Below are positions 23,833-32,375 of a stretch of 43,611 nt of DNA, one piece after another. The notes beneath the pieces were generated by a model. That model ran no database searches. It was given only the letters and a program-made list of their open reading frames with translations, and was not told the origin of the DNA. This DNA is from Pseudomonadota bacterium (GTDB taxonomy: Bacteria > Desulfobacterota > SM23-61), in assembly GCA_018819135.1 (NCBI GenBank), contig JAHJQK010000168.1, forward strand, positions 1 to 43,611, in the 5' to 3' direction. A program made the translations under genes and the position numbers. Numbering within the stretch: position 1 is the stretch's first letter; each line of letters opens with the position of its first letter.

Positions 23833-24873
23833 CTACGCCTTTTGTTCCGCCAACTGGATGGCCAGTTTGATGGCATCAACCATCGACTGCGGGTTGGCCC
23901 GCCCTTCACCGGCTTTACCGAAAGCTACTCCATGGTCCACGGAAGTGCGGATGATGGGCAAACCCAGCGTCATGTTGATCCCGCTCATTTTATCCCATTC
24001 CTTACCACCGGGCTTCATGGAGAAGCCAACGAGCTTCACGGCAATATGCCCCTGGTCGTGATACATGGCCACGACCGCGTCATACTGCTTCCCTTTCATC
24101 TTGGTAAAGACGGTATCAGGCGGTACAGGCCCCTCTACCAGCCACCCCTTCCCTTTGGCCTCTTCGATTGCCGGAATGATCTCCTTCTTTTCTTCATCCC
24201 CAAAAAGGCCATCTTCTCCGGAGTGGGGGTTCAGACCGGCAACTCCGATCCGGGGATTTTCGATCCCCAGTTGTTTTAAAAATTCATAGGTCAGGCGGAT
24301 TACGGTTAAGACCCGGTCTTTTTTAATCCGGTCGCAAGCGCTCCTCATAGAGGTATGGGTGGTTACATGGGAAACGCGAAAAGGCCCGTGCGCCAGAAGC
24401 ATGCAATAATCTTTGGTCTCCGTGAGATGGGATAGAAGCTCGGTGTGGCCGGCGTAGTGGAATCCGGCCTTGTTGATGGCCTCCTTATGGATCGGTGCGG
24501 TTACGATGGCTCCCACCCGGCCTTCCAGAGCCAGGGCTACGGCTTTTTGGATATACTCTACGGCCGCCTTTCCGGGCATGGGATCAATGCTCCCGTGCTG
24601 GAGTCGCGGAAGGTCGATGTTTTTCAGGTCCAGAACCGGGATGGTCCCCGGGTCATCCTTGGCCTGCTCGACTGCCGAGATGGGTTGAATTTTAAGATTG
24701 CTTTGGGCGATGGCCAGCGCTTGTTCCATGGCCTGGGCGTCCCCGATCACAACCGGTAAAGCTTGGCGCTGCCATTGTTTCCGTTCCAGGGCTTTCACGA
24801 TGATCTCCGGGCCGATTCCCGCGGCATCGCCCATGGTGATGGCGATGAGGGTTTTAGGTTTCCTGGCTTTCAT
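23833..24873 (-). CDS. PdxA2-type 4-phospho-four-carbon-acid dehydrogenase
   Basis: The 346-residue protein is a PdxA-family NAD-dependent dehydrogenase/decarboxylase with all expected motifs. These are GDAAGIGPEI at the N-terminus, the substrate loop AGHTELLSHL near 140, His in SHVTTH, NPHSGEDGLFG, MYHDQGH and VDHGVAFGKAG. Its gene overlaps the stop of the DUF1537 kinase gene by 20 bases. Paired kinase-PdxA2 genes are known to convert D-threonate or D-erythronate via the 4-phosphate to dihydroxyacetone phosphate. That role is inferred from context. Unlike the PdxA relative at 9950-10954 it keeps the canonical GHTE residues. Confidence 0.85.
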   Translation of the reverse strand: MKARKPKTLIAITMGDAAGIGPEIIVKALERKQWQRQALPVVIGDAQAMEQALAIAQSNLKIQPISAVEQAKDDPGTIPVLDLKNIDLPRLQHGSIDPMPGKAAVEYIQKAVALALEGRVGAIVTAPIHKEAINKAGFHYAGHTELLSHLTETKDYCMLLAHGPFRVSHVTTHTSMRSACDRIKKDRVLTVIRLTYEFLKQLGIENPRIGVAGLNPHSGEDGLFGDEEKKEIIPAIEEAKGKGWLVEGPVPPDTVFTKMKGKQYDAVVAMYHDQGHIAVKLVGFSMKPGGKEWDKMSGINMTLGLPIIRTSVDHGVAFGKAGEGRANPQSMVDAIKLAIQLAEQKA

Positions 24874-26098
24874 GTTTTCCTCTCAGGTAATGGATGATGC
24901 GCCAAAGGGCGTCTTTTTCGCCAAACCCCCCTGCTTTGGTAACCAGGCGGAGCCCTTTAAAAGGTCCGTCCGTCAAACGACTACAGGGAATTCCCGGCAG
25001 GACTTCTTCCTGGATGGATAGGGCTGAAGCGCCAAGGCGTCTGCATACTCCCATGGCCAGATCGCCCCCCGTGAGCACCAGTCCTCCCAGGCGCCTTTTT
25101 TTTAAAAGGCGGGCGGCCACGGTCCCCAGAGCCTTTGGTATTGCCCTCTCTTTTCCGGCAATATGTTTTTGAAACGTGGTCGTCATTATGGCGCCAGGGC
25201 TCCGGGTAAGAATTTTTCCCAAGCGCTTGGATATGGCTGCGGATTCTGCCTCAGCCCAGCGGGGGTTAAGCAAGCGATCGAGATCCGGTTCAAGCCAAGG
25301 GAGGCGAAAGTATTCCTGGGCCATTTTGATCTGTTCAGCGGTCAAAGGATTGCGGCTGGCGGAAATGATTAAAAGAGGGCCATGAAAAACCTTAGCCTTT
25401 CCTTTTGGCCCGTCCGGAAGCGAGGAGACGATTTCGTCGGCCAATCCAACGGACCCGCAGGCCAACACCCTCCCGGATGCTAATTTCCAGGCGGAAGCGA
25501 TGGCATGCAAATCTGATTGTAAAACTGCATCAATCGCCAGGATTCGCTCCTGGCTTTTTTCAATTCTCTCCGCCAAGCGGGCGGGATCTTGCCTCACTTG
25601 TTGTAAGGGAATGTGGCCTGCGGGCAGCCCCGTTTCCTTCTGTAACAAATCTATAATTTTTGAACTCGATAAGGGATGGAAAGGGTCATTGGCATAAGAG
25701 GTACGGAGCAATGGCACCCCATGGATCCGCAGAATTCCCCTTTCTACGGTCCGGCCAAGGACTGGAATGGTCGGGACGATAATAGCTTTAGGAATCTTTT
25801 GAGCCTCCAGGATCGCCAAAACTTCCCACCCAATGTTCCCCCTCATGGTAGAGTCAATCTTTTTATAGATTGCCCGGGCTTTTAAGCTTTGGCAGGCTTT
25901 GTATACTCGGCGGTAAGCGAACTCTCCAGGAAGGTTGCGGCTATCGGTGTTCAAGACCAACACTTGCCCGTTGGGTCTGGAACTTTTTCGTAAGGGGACA
26001 AAAGTGACCAAACCCTTTTTACGGAATTGCAGGCCCGTATCCAGGGAGCCGGTGAGATCATCCGCGATAACGGCAAATTCTAAGATGGGGGATTTCAT
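24854..26098 (-). CDS. Four-carbon acid sugar kinase (DUF1537 family)
   Basis: The 414-residue product has the DUF1537 layout: an N-terminal substrate-binding domain with ADDLTGSLDTGLQF (residues 12-25) and KKIDSTMRGN near 84-93, and a C-terminal nucleotide-binding domain with VLTGGDLAMGV and KAGGFGEKDAL. These ATP-dependent kinases phosphorylate C4 of threonate, erythronate or 2-oxo-tetronate. Coupling to the PdxA2 gene points to D-threonate/D-erythronate catabolism. The ATG at 26098 begins MKSPILEFAVIADD, matching where family members start. A transporter for the substrate may once have been encoded by the damaged ABC genes downstream. Confidence 0.88.
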   Translation of the reverse strand: MKSPILEFAVIADDLTGSLDTGLQFRKKGLVTFVPLRKSSRPNGQVLVLNTDSRNLPGEFAYRRVYKACQSLKARAIYKKIDSTMRGNIGWEVLAILEAQKIPKAIIVPTIPVLGRTVERGILRIHGVPLLRTSYANDPFHPLSSSKIIDLLQKETGLPAGHIPLQQVRQDPARLAERIEKSQERILAIDAVLQSDLHAIASAWKLASGRVLACGSVGLADEIVSSLPDGPKGKAKVFHGPLLIISASRNPLTAEQIKMAQEYFRLPWLEPDLDRLLNPRWAEAESAAISKRLGKILTRSPGAIMTTTFQKHIAGKERAIPKALGTVAARLLKKRRLGGLVLTGGDLAMGVCRRLGASALSIQEEVLPGIPCSRLTDGPFKGLRLVTKAGGFGEKDALWRIIHYLRGKHESQET

Positions 26099-26240
26099 GA
26101 TTTTAAAAATTCTTAATCTAACCTAACAAAAAAAAAGCTCGAAATCAAGGAATCCTTCATCCGGGCCTTCCTTTCTTTTTTATAATTTCCCTAATATTTT
26201 TGAGCCCAGGGAGGCAGGAAGATGCTTCCTCCTTTCTAAC

Positions 26241-26268
26241 TTGACAAAATGCAGGAAAGTGGTATAAA
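26241..26268 (+). promoter_or_regulatory. Sigma-70-type promoter upstream of tadA
   Basis: A perfect TTGACA (26241-26246), a 16-base spacer and TATAAA (26263-26268) precede tadA by about 140 bases. The rest of the 26099-26409 gap shows no gene; the in-frame extension upstream of the tadA ATG has no canonical start. Confidence 0.6.
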
Positions 26269-26409
26269 GAAAATGGATTTTTTCGCTGACGATCATACTT
26301 TTTCGCAAGCCATCCCTCTGAAAAATGGCCTTTTCCTTCCGGGAGCTAACGTCAAGAGACGGAGCGCGCCATCGATCTTCGACCCGTACATAGCGAGGAC
26401 GAATATTTC

Positions 26410-26838
26410 ATGGCTATGGCCCTTGAGGAGGCCATAAAGGCGGGGGAGGAAGGTGAAGTTCCGATTGGGGCGGTTTTAGTCGCCGCCGGCCAAATGATCG
26501 CCAGAAGCCATAACCGGCCCATCGCCCTCTCAGATCCCACAGCCCATGCAGAAATCCTGGTACTCCGGGAAGGGGCGGTTAAGTTCGGTAACTATCGGCT
26601 TTCAGGAAGCACCCTTTATGTCACCCTCGAACCCTGTGCTATGTGTGCCGGAGCACTCCTCCAAGCGCGGGTTAAGAGGTTGGTCTTTGGGGCGGAAGAT
26701 CCCAAGGGGGGAGCAGTTCGGTCGCTTTACCTTTTGTTGGAAGATGCCCGCCAGAATCATCGGGTGGAAGTTACCGGGGGTGTTCGCCAAGAAGATTGCC
26801 GGCTTGTTTTACGCCAGTTTTTCCAGGAACGAAGGTAA
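26410..26838 (+). CDS. tadA: tRNA-specific adenosine deaminase
   Basis: TadA converts adenosine 34 of tRNA-Arg(ACG) to inosine. The 142-residue product has the zinc-binding cytidine-deaminase signature HAE (46-48, with Glu48 catalytic) and PCAMC with Cys76 and Cys79 as zinc ligands. The usual VPIGAVLV segment is also present. The ATG at 26410 has GCGAGGA ten bases upstream. In-frame sequence before it encodes SEDEYF, similar to the N-terminus of longer family members, but no ATG, GTG or TTG lies there. The gene leads the tRNA-Ser/SRP RNA/dnaX/ybaB/recR block, an order also known from Bacillus. Confidence 0.92.
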   Translation: MAMALEEAIKAGEEGEVPIGAVLVAAGQMIARSHNRPIALSDPTAHAEILVLREGAVKFGNYRLSGSTLYVTLEPCAMCAGALLQARVKRLVFGAEDPKGGAVRSLYLLLEDARQNHRVEVTGGVRQEDCRLVLRQFFQERR

Positions 26839-26847
26839 AATGATTTA

Positions 26848-27077
26848 CCACAGAGGGCCCAGAGATCACAGAGATATTAACAAAAACAAGAAAGGATGTG
26901 GATACACAGATAAAATTCATTAAAAAATTCTTACAAAATTTAAGGAGGTTGAACGTAAGTAAGACAGAGATCGTCGAGATGAAATAATCTTAAAAGCAGA
27001 ATAAAAAATTCCCAAAGGCAGCTTTTTTTAGCCTTTAAATTTTAATATTTCTCTGTGCGCGCTGTGATCTCTGGGGC
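26848..27077. repeat. Imperfect inverted repeat (CCACAGAGG...CTCTGTG type)
   Basis: CCACAGAGGGCCCAGAGATC from 26848 is answered by a CTCTGTGCGCGCTGTGATCT arm ending near 27077. The roughly 170 bases between are AT-rich and non-coding. It separates tadA from the first tRNA-Ser gene. Confidence 0.5.
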
Positions 27078-27091
27078 TAATCTATTTTTCC

Positions 27092-27187
<96 letters not shown>

Positions 27188-27203
27188 GAATTTAATAAAA
27201 ATT

Positions 27204-27325
27204 GGACGGAGATAAACGCAGATTTTCAAGATAGAAAATATAAAAAGCAAAAAAAGACGAAGAAATTTTTTTGTTTTTTTAATATTTGAATCTTTATCGG
27301 CGTTCATCTGCGGAAATCCGCGTCC
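27204..27325. repeat. Inverted repeat (GGACG...CGTCC type), copy behind first tRNA-Ser
   Basis: GGACGGAGATAAACGCAGAT at 27204 and a CATCTGCGGAAATCCGCGTCC-like right arm ending at 27325 (quoted only in type) are approximate reverse complements. The left half is nearly identical to the copy behind the second tRNA-Ser at 27473. Confidence 0.65.
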
Positions 27326-27360
27326 TGATAATTAAAATAACCCGCCGCGGGCGGGACCAC

Positions 27361-27454
27361 GGAGAGATGACCGAGTTGGCCGAAGGTGCACGACTGGAAA
27401 TCGTGTGTTCCGCCAAAAGCGGGACCGTGGGTTCGAATCCCACTCTCTCCGCCA
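27361..27454 (+). tRNA. tRNA-Ser(GGA)
   Basis: A complete 94-base class II tRNA with encoded CCA. The acceptor stem is GGAGAGA/TCTCTCC and the anticodon loop CTGGAAA gives anticodon GGA for UCC and UCU codons. The long variable arm contains CCGCCAAAAGCGG and the T-arm is GTGGGTTCGAATCCCAC. Its body differs from the first tRNA-Ser but its T-arm and 3' flank are almost the same. Confidence 0.95.
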
Positions 27455-27472
27455 GAGAATTTAATAAAAATT

Positions 27473-27577
27473 GGACGCAGATAAACGCAGATTTTCAGGA
27501 TAGAAAACATAAAAGACTAAGAAGATTTTTATATTATTTGAATCTTTATCGGCGTTTAAAGGCGCAAATCTGCGCCC
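27473..27577. repeat. Inverted repeat (GGACG...GCGCCC type), copy behind second tRNA-Ser
   Basis: GGACGCAGATAAACGCAGAT at 27473 pairs approximately with the GGCGCAAATCTGCGCCC arm ending at 27577. The left half matches the copy behind the first tRNA-Ser, offset by 269 bases. Confidence 0.65.
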
Positions 27578-27589
27578 AACTAACTCTAT

Positions 27590-27691
27590 GATAGCCGGGT
27601 CCTGCGCAACGGAAAGTTACCAACCCCGTCAGGTCCGGAAGGAAGCAGCGGCCGTAACTACTTCCGTGTGCCGCAGGGGAGCCTGGCTATC
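27590..27691 (+). ncRNA. ffs: Signal recognition particle RNA, small (4.5S) type
   Basis: A 102-base sequence folds into one long hairpin closed by GATAGCC (27590-27596) and GGCTATC (27685-27691). It contains the conserved SRP domain IV: GTCAGGTCCGGAAGGAAGCA with its GGAA tetraloop. It binds Ffh and guides nascent membrane proteins to the translocon. Its position just before dnaX matches the order found in Bacillus (scr-dnaX). Confidence 0.95.
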
Positions 27692-27711
27692 ATCATTTTA
27701 CTCGATCGGTG

Positions 27712-29484
27712 ATGTCCTATTTAGTCCTGGCTAGAAAATGGCGGCCTCAAACCTTTGAGGAAGTTATCGGGCAAAAACCCATCACTCAGGCCCTGCAAAA
27801 TGCCATTGCCAGGCAGCGGGTAGCGCACGCTTACCTTTTTGCTGGCCCGCGCGGGGTGGGTAAAACCTCTGTCGCCCGGATTTTGGCCAAAGCCCTCAAT
27901 TGCCAGGAAGGGCCTACCCCTCAGCCCTGCGATCGCTGTGCCTTCTGCCAGGAAATCCGCACGGGTATTGCGGTCGATGTGGTAGAGATTGACGGAGCCT
28001 CCAACCGGGGCATCGATGAGATTCGAGAGCTCCGGGAGAATGTCAGGTATCTTCCCGCTAAGAATAAATTCAAGGTTTACATCATCGATGAAGTACACAT
28101 GCTCACGGACCAGGCCTTCAATGCCCTCCTCAAAACTCTGGAGGAGCCTCCGCCCCATGTTATCTTCATTTTTGCCACTACCGAACCCCATAAGATTCCG
28201 CTGACTATCCTTTCCCGTTGCCAGCGGTATAATTTTAAGCGCATCCCCCTGGCCTTGACCGTGGAACAGTTAAAGAAGATTGCCGCTCAGGAAGAGATAA
28301 AAATTAGTGACCGTAGCCTCCATCTTCTCGCCCGGGAAGCTGAGGGGTCGTTGCGGGATGGGCAAGGCCTTCTGGACCAGGTTCTCTCTTTCGGCGGAAA
28401 AAAAGTGACCGACGAAGAGGTCAATGAAGTATTGGGGCTTATTGACCGCAAGGTCGTTCACGGAGCGATTAAAGCTCTGGCCGACGGAGATAAAACTCGC
28501 CTTCTGCAAACTGTCGAAGAAATCCACAACTTCGGTTACGACCTCAAAGAATTTTGCGGAGAACTGGGCCGACTCGCTCGTGACCTTTTAGTTCTAAAGG
28601 TCTTCCCCAAGGAGGGCATCGAGTATTCCGGCCTGATCGATCTTCCCGAGGACGAAATCCAGGAACTTTCTTCTCAGGTCGAGAAGTTTTCATTGGAAGA
28701 AATCCACAGTCTCTTCCGCTCCCTGCTGACCGCCCATGACGAGATTGCCCGGTCCGCCTTTCCCAGGTTGGTTCTGGAGATGACTTTAACCCGGCTGGCG
28801 CGAAGAAAACCCATTTTTTCTGTGGAAGAAGCCCTGGAGAAACTCCGGATCATGGAAGAACGGCTGCGTTCTGGACAAGGCTCCTCTCTCCCCCTTCCAT
28901 CCCCGCCACCGATGCCTCCAGCGAGCCACCCCTTCATTCCTGCGGAATCCATAACTCTAACCTTCGGGCACCCCCCCACCGAAGAAGAAGAACAAGAACC
29001 TCTAACCCTAAAGGGAAACGAAGGAGAGACCGGCGCGCCGGCCAAGGAGAATTCCGCAGAGACGCCGGGAGGGTTAGCCGGGGAAATCAATGACCAGTGG
29101 AAAGAGTTCGTCCAATTTGCCAAAAAGAAAAAACCACCCCTGGCTTCTCTTTTGGAACATGGACATCCTTTAACCATGAATGCAGAGCTTCTGGAGATCG
29201 GTTACCCGCAAAAATCTTTCTATTTGGAACGCATGCAAGAAGCGGACAACCGCTCTGTTTTGAGCACCTTGTGCGCGGAGTTTTTCCAAAGGAAGATGAA
29301 GGTGCACGTTTCCGGCATGAATCCCCTGCCCCTATCCCCTAACCTTTCTGGTAATGGACCCGAAGTAAACCATGGGAGAAAAAACTCCAAGAGAAATCAA
29401 CAGGAAGAAGCTCTAAACCACCCCCTGGTTAAGGAAGCGCTCAATATCTTCGGGGGGCGGGTGGTGGAAATCAAACTTTTATAA
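27712..29484 (+). CDS. dnaX: DNA polymerase III subunit gamma/tau
   Basis: The clamp-loader subunit, about 590 residues. It has Walker A GPRGVGKTSVARIL, zinc-binding Cys residues near 64-79 (C...CDRCAFC), the DEVHMLTDQAFNALLKTLEEPP region (position about 125-146) with Walker B and sensor motifs, and the SRC motif in ILSRCQRYNFKR. After the gamma part comes a Pro/Glu-rich linker (about 395-450) and a tau-like C-terminus. The ATG at 27712 is chosen; a GTG one codon earlier is also possible. No clear A-AAA-AAG slippery site is seen. It is followed by ybaB and recR, the usual order. Confidence 0.95.
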   Translation: MSYLVLARKWRPQTFEEVIGQKPITQALQNAIARQRVAHAYLFAGPRGVGKTSVARILAKALNCQEGPTPQPCDRCAFCQEIRTGIAVDVVEIDGASNRGIDEIRELRENVRYLPAKNKFKVYIIDEVHMLTDQAFNALLKTLEEPPPHVIFIFATTEPHKIPLTILSRCQRYNFKRIPLALTVEQLKKIAAQEEIKISDRSLHLLAREAEGSLRDGQGLLDQVLSFGGKKVTDEEVNEVLGLIDRKVVHGAIKALADGDKTRLLQTVEEIHNFGYDLKEFCGELGRLARDLLVLKVFPKEGIEYSGLIDLPEDEIQELSSQVEKFSLEEIHSLFRSLLTAHDEIARSAFPRLVLEMTLTRLARRKPIFSVEEALEKLRIMEERLRSGQGSSLPLPSPPPMPPASHPFIPAESITLTFGHPPTEEEEQEPLTLKGNEGETGAPAKENSAETPGGLAGEINDQWKEFVQFAKKKKPPLASLLEHGHPLTMNAELLEIGYPQKSFYLERMQEADNRSVLSTLCAEFFQRKMKVHVSGMNPLPLSPNLSGNGPEVNHGRKNSKRNQQEEALNHPLVKEALNIFGGRVVEIKLL

Positions 29485-29494
29485 GGAGATTACA

Positions 29495-29809
29495 ATGACC
29501 AAAGGATTTGGGAATCTGGTGCGGCAGGCCCAGCAACTCCAGGCCAAGATGCTCAAGGTGCAAGAGGAGATGGCCACGCGTACGGCCGAGGCCTCGGCCG
29601 GTGGAGGGATGGTGACTGCCGTGGCCAACGGTAAGCAGGAGCTGCTATCCATAAAGGTAGAAAAAGAAGTAATCAACCCCGAAGATGTAGAAATGCTCCA
29701 GGACTTGATCGTGGCGGCAGTCAACGCGGCCCTAAAAAAAGCTCAAGAGATGGTCGCCGAAGAAATGAAGAAGCTCACCGGCGGGATAAATGTCCCGGGC
29801 CTAATGTGA
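29495..29809 (+). CDS. ybaB: YbaB/EbfC nucleoid-associated protein
   Basis: A 104-residue protein with the family layout: an N-terminal coiled helix (MTKGFGNLVRQAQQLQAKM), a central strand region with GGGMVTAVANGKQELLSIKV (by position about 37-56), and a C-terminal amphipathic helix ending KLTGGINVPGL. It forms dimers that bind DNA. It stands ten bases after dnaX and seven before recR, in the conserved dnaX-ybaB-recR operon. AAGGAG precedes the start. Confidence 0.93.
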   Translation: MTKGFGNLVRQAQQLQAKMLKVQEEMATRTAEASAGGGMVTAVANGKQELLSIKVEKEVINPEDVEMLQDLIVAAVNAALKKAQEMVAEEMKKLTGGINVPGLM

Positions 29810-29816
29810 GTGAAAA

Positions 29817-30419
29817 ATGACCATCCAACATGCCCAGCCCATTTTAAGGTTGATTCAGGAACTGAGCAAACTTCCCGGGGTGGGGGAGAAGACAGCTTTT
29901 AGATTGGCCTTGCACATCATGCGGGCTCCTCAGGAAGACGCCGAAGGTTTGGCGCAGGCCATCCGGCAAGTCAAAGAAAAGATCCGGCTTTGTTCACAGT
30001 GCTTTAACCTTACGGACCAAGATCCCTGCCGTACCTGTCAGGATCCAAGGAGAAATGGTGAGCTTATATGCGTGGTCAGCGGGCCTGAAGACTTGATCGC
30101 CCTGGAAAAAAGCGGCAGCTACCGCGGGCATTACCATGTGCTCCATGGAGTCCTTTCCCCGTTGGATGGGGTTGGCCCCAAGGACTTACGGGTTAGCGAG
30201 CTTCTCTCCCGCTTACCAGGGGGAAAAGTCAAGGAAGTGATTCTGGCCACTAATCCATCGGTGGAAGGGGAAGCCACGGCCCAGTACCTTGCCCAGATCA
30301 TAAAACCTTTAAACATCCGGGTTACCCGCATCGCCCGCGGAGTCCCTATGGGGAGTGATCTGCAGTATATCGACGAGGTTACCTTGAGCAAATCTCTGGA
30401 GAATAGAAGTCCAATATAG
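29817..30419 (+). CDS. recR: Recombination mediator protein RecR
   Basis: The 200-residue protein has the RecR order: helix-hairpin-helix (LPGVGEKTAFRLALH), C4 zinc finger (Cys59, Cys62, Cys71, Cys74), Toprim domain with VVSGPEDLIALE, and a C-terminal Walker B-like segment with TRIARGVPMGSDLQYID. With RecF/RecO it loads RecA onto single-stranded DNA at gaps. It is the third gene of the dnaX operon. Confidence 0.95.
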   Translation: MTIQHAQPILRLIQELSKLPGVGEKTAFRLALHIMRAPQEDAEGLAQAIRQVKEKIRLCSQCFNLTDQDPCRTCQDPRRNGELICVVSGPEDLIALEKSGSYRGHYHVLHGVLSPLDGVGPKDLRVSELLSRLPGGKVKEVILATNPSVEGEATAQYLAQIIKPLNIRVTRIARGVPMGSDLQYIDEVTLSKSLENRSPI

Positions 30420-30452
30420 AATGAGGGGGCACTAAACCCTCCCGAGAAACTG

Positions 30453-31937
30453 ATGTCGCTGAGAATCTACAATTCCCTCACCAAGAGAAAAGAAGAGTTT
30501 GTCCCTTTACAAGAGGGGAAAGTAAAGATGTATGTCTGTGGAGTCACGGTCTACGACCGCTGCCATATCGGCCATGCTCGGGCCGCTGTCGTCTTCGACG
30601 TCATTTTCCGTTTCCTGCGCTACCGGGGCTATGAGGTGACCTACGTGCGCAATTACACGGATGTGGATGACAAGATTATCAAGCGAGCTAACCAGGAGGG
30701 ATTGTCCTGCCAGGAAATCGCCAAACGTTACATCCAGGAGTATGAGGAGGATATGGAGGCTCTGGGCCTGGAGCGCCCGACCCATGAGCCCCGGGCCACG
30801 GAAAATATCCCCCAGATCATCGATCTGGTCAAGAAACTGGTGGAGAACGGTTTCGCGTACAGCGTAGACGGAGATGTCTATTACTCTGTGGAAAAATTTT
30901 CCTCTTATGGAAAGCTATCCGGGCGTGACCTGGACGAAATGCGTGCCGGAGCCCGGGTGGAGGTGGACGAACGGAAAAACAATCCCCTCGATTTTGCTTT
31001 GTGGAAATCCAGCAAGCCGGGAGAGCCTGCATGGGATAGCCCTTGGGGCCGAGGACGCCCGGGGTGGCATATCGAATGCTCGGCGATGAGCCAGCGTTAT
31101 TTAGGCGAGAGCTTTGATATCCATGGGGGAGGCAAAGACCTGATTTTCCCCCACCACGAGAACGAGATTGCCCAGTCGGAGGCCGCAACCGGGAAACCCT
31201 TCGTACGTTTCTGGGTTCATAACGGATTCGTGAATATCGACCGCGAAAAAATGTCCAAGTCCTTAGGCAACATTCTGGCCCTTCGGGATTTACTCCAGGA
31301 CCATCATCCTGAAGTCTTACGCCTCTTTCTTCTTTCCAACCATTACCGCAGCCCGGTGGATTTCTCCTGGCAGAATCTGACCGAGGCCAGAGCCAGTCTT
31401 GACCGATTTTACTACGCTCTGCAGGAAATCGAAGACTTTTTGACCCAGAAAGGGGAGAGTAGGCCGGCCACAACCCCGGAGCCCCCCCAGGGAGCGGCCC
31501 GGGAACTTGGTGAGAAAATCTCCCACGCCAAGGGAAAGTTTTTAGAGGCCTTGGAGGACGATTTCAACACGGCTTTGGCCCTGGGTTATCTCCATGATCT
31601 CAACCGGATTTTAAACCGGGCCCTAGGGGAAAAAACTTTCCGCCAAGCCCCAGCAGCAGCAGCGCTCCTGGCCGCAGGGAAGAATTTCTTGTTAGAGAGC
31701 GGCAAGGTTTTGGGCTTCTTCCAGAATGCTCCGGTTGATTATTTCGCCAGTCAACGGAGGAAATTTCTGAAATCCAAGGGTCTCCGCGAAGAGGAAATAA
31801 TCGAGCTGATCGCTAAAAGGGTGGCCGCTCGCCAAGCGAAAGACTGGGCTTTAGCGGACGAGATCCGCGCCCGGGCCGGAGATTTGGGGATCATCCTGGA
31901 AGACGGACCGAAAGGAACCAGCTGGAAGCCGGCCTAA
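30453..31937 (+). CDS. cysS: Cysteine--tRNA ligase
   Basis: The 494-residue enzyme charges tRNA-Cys. It shows the zinc-binding Cys29 in YVCGVTVYD, the HIGH motif (38-41, [10 protein letters not shown]), the WHIECSAMS region with another zinc ligand, [17 protein letters not shown], and KMSKSLGN near residue 269. It ends in the helical DALR-type and C-terminal anticodon domains. It follows recR by 33 bases and is probably part of the same transcript. A GTTCGGAG-type inverted repeat with a T-run follows it. Confidence 0.95.
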   Translation: MSLRIYNSLTKRKEEFVPLQEGKVKMYVCGVTVYDRCHIGHARAAVVFDVIFRFLRYRGYEVTYVRNYTDVDDKIIKRANQEGLSCQEIAKRYIQEYEEDMEALGLERPTHEPRATENIPQIIDLVKKLVENGFAYSVDGDVYYSVEKFSSYGKLSGRDLDEMRAGARVEVDERKNNPLDFALWKSSKPGEPAWDSPWGRGRPGWHIECSAMSQRYLGESFDIHGGGKDLIFPHHENEIAQSEAATGKPFVRFWVHNGFVNIDREKMSKSLGNILALRDLLQDHHPEVLRLFLLSNHYRSPVDFSWQNLTEARASLDRFYYALQEIEDFLTQKGESRPATTPEPPQGAARELGEKISHAKGKFLEALEDDFNTALALGYLHDLNRILNRALGEKTFRQAPAAAALLAAGKNFLLESGKVLGFFQNAPVDYFASQRRKFLKSKGLREEEIIELIAKRVAARQAKDWALADEIRARAGDLGIILEDGPKGTSWKPA

Positions 31938-31940
31938 AAA

Positions 31941-32020
31941 GTTAGGGGTTCGGAGTTCGGAGTAAGAAAAAACTATTGTTAACTCAGAACTCCGAACTAA
32001 TAACTCCTGACTTTTTTTTT
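31941..32020 (+). terminator. Inverted repeat (GTTCGGAGTT type) with T-run, terminator of cysS
   Basis: GTTAGGGGTTCGGAGTTCGG (from 31941) is complemented by AACTCCGAACTAATAACTCC-type sequence ending near 32011, and ten T residues follow (32011-32020 region). It is the same repeat family as 22247-22334. The T-run makes it a plausible rho-independent terminator of cysS. Confidence 0.6.
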
Positions 32021-32036
32021 CGTTTGGGTGTATAAT
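32007..32036 (+). promoter_or_regulatory. Promoter abutting the zinc-ribbon gene, possibly leaderless
   Basis: A perfect TATAAT lies at 32031-32036 with CTGACT at 32007-32012 as a weak -35 (18-base spacer). The expected transcription start, about seven bases after the -10, coincides with the ATG at 32043. Confidence 0.45.
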
Positions 32037-32042
32037 AATGAA

Positions 32043-32339
32043 ATGGCATTTTGTTACTCATGCCGGAAGGCGTTTGAGCTGGAGGGAAAGGTTGGCAGGC
32101 AAGAGATTTGCCCCCACTGCCGGAGTGATTTGCACTGCTGTCTGAATTGCCGCCTGTATGATGAATATGCCCAGAATCATTGCCGGGAATCCTCGGCAGA
32201 AGGGGTGATCGACCGGGAGAAAAACAACTTTTGCGAGTTTTTCACTTTTCAGGAATCCGAGGCCGCCAGTGGAAAAATTCGCCAACTGGAGGAGGCCCGA
32301 GCCAAACTTGAGGCTCTCTTCAAGAAAAAAACGCCTTAA
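32043..32339 (+). CDS. Small Cys-rich zinc-ribbon-like protein
   Basis: The 98-residue product begins MAFCYSCRKAFELEG and has three Cys pairs in its first half: CYSC, CPHC and CCLNC. A further Cys/His set follows (NHCRES, NFCEFF), then a C-terminal helix of charged residues. It likely binds one or two zinc ions. Function not recognised; it sits between cysS and hflX. A GTG at 32028 is in frame, but no Shine-Dalgarno site precedes either start. Together with the TATAAT at 32031-32036 this suggests a leaderless message beginning at 32043. The next gene, hflX, is in the same frame after one stop codon. Confidence 0.6.
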   Translation: MAFCYSCRKAFELEGKVGRQEICPHCRSDLHCCLNCRLYDEYAQNHCRESSAEGVIDREKNNFCEFFTFQESEAASGKIRQLEEARAKLEALFKKKTP

Positions 32340-32375
32340 AGGAGGTCAACGAAGATCCAAAAGATTTTTGGGAAT

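Noticed and set aside
29118..29136. Possible programmed frameshift site in dnaX (CAAAAAGAAAAAACC)
   Set aside because: The zero-frame codons are AAA AAG AAA AAA after GCC, so the classical A-AAA-AAG heptamer is missing and the A-run is shorter than the A9 used by Thermus. Slippage cannot be excluded but is not supported.
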